From: Phenylobacterium sp. CCH9-H3
Lineage (GTDB): Bacteria > Pseudomonadota > Alphaproteobacteria > Caulobacterales > Caulobacteraceae
Length of the DNA: 5,435 bases
Direction of reading: 5' to 3'
Assembly: GCF_001557235.1 (NCBI RefSeq)
Contig: NZ_LSJI01000151.1
Location: 1 to 5,435 of the forward strand
This document shows, in pieces, positions 5,380 to 5,435 of the stretch. The position numbers and the translations under genes were made by a program. The number at the start of each line of letters is the position of its first letter. The stretch's first letter is position 1. The notes under the pieces are model-generated. The model did not search any database and was not told the origin of the DNA. It was given only the letters and a program-made list of their open reading frames with translations.

Positions 5380-5435
5380 CTAGAAGTCGGCGGTCAGGCC
5401 GATGAACAGGTAGCGGCCGAAGGCGTCATAGACCT
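5380..5435 (-). CDS. TonB-dependent receptor, C-terminal end only
   Basis: Only the last 17 codons and the stop are inside the window; the gene continues beyond the right edge. They read VYDAFGRYLFIGLTADF followed by TAG. A terminal Tyr-Asp-x-x-Gly-Arg turn and a final alternating strand ending in Phe are typical of the last beta-strand of TonB-dependent outer-membrane receptors, where the terminal aromatic residue is the signal for insertion by the Bam complex. Such receptors import siderophores, vitamins or oligosaccharides using the proton motive force through TonB-ExbB-ExbD; the substrate cannot be told from this fragment. Another outer-membrane beta-barrel is the alternative. A hairpin and a strong terminator follow the stop, consistent with a gene or operon ending here. 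Confidence 0.75.
   Translation of the reverse strand, partial: VYDAFGRYLFIGLTADF

Noticed and set aside
1..5435. Mobile elements, CRISPR array, tRNA, rRNA, phage or defence genes
   Set aside because: Both strands were read; no transposase, integrase, regular spacer array, tRNA-like cloverleaf or defence domain was seen, and composition is uniform.

Overview
The window is GC-rich (roughly 70 %) bacterial DNA with dense, mostly intact genes and strong codon-position bias. The gene content suggests an alphaproteobacterium, probably Caulobacterales (Caulobacter/Phenylobacterium-like). The pointers are a GcvA/AmpR-type LysR regulator, a LytS/LytTR pair, GTG starts, and a TonB-dependent receptor ending in the ...GLTADF type of C-terminus. 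This taxonomic placement is inference from style; there is no rRNA or marker gene here.

Layout from left to right. (1) Positions 1-745 (+) are the 3' part of a Sir2-family NAD-dependent protein deacylase whose start lies outside the window. (2) Positions 827-1234 (+) encode a small secreted lipoprotein of unknown function. (3) Positions 3110 down to 1231 (-) hold a two-gene signalling operon: a four-helix membrane histidine kinase of the LytS/His_kinase type and a LytTR response regulator. Their reading frames overlap by four bases (ATGA). (4) Positions 3111-3316 are a divergent control region holding an exact 15-base direct repeat within a helically spaced array of TTCG motifs; one member resembles the published AlgR-type LytTR target. 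(5) Positions 3317-4210 (+) encode a LysR-family regulator, followed after 47 bases by a cytoplasmic transglutaminase-like cysteine protease fold protein (4258-5034, +). (6) Positions 5207 down to 5031 (-) encode a small charged hypothetical protein. (7) At the right edge (-) lies the last part of a TonB-dependent receptor, followed by a hairpin and a clear intrinsic terminator at 5273-5301.

How the genes may work together. The kinase and response regulator are almost certainly partners. The likely autoregulatory site is the repeat array between them and the divergent lysR gene, so the same array could also influence lysR and the transglutaminase-like gene. The Sir2 protein, the lipoprotein and the TonB receptor show no obvious functional link to these. 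Both convergent junctions (1231-1234 and 5031-5034) are four-base tail-to-tail overlaps with interlocked stop codons and no terminator between them. No mobile element, CRISPR array, tRNA or rRNA was seen, and no gene-free stretch exceeds about 210 bases. The window looks like ordinary core chromosome; I found no convincing new defence or mobile system. The control region between the kinase and lysR is the most interesting part.
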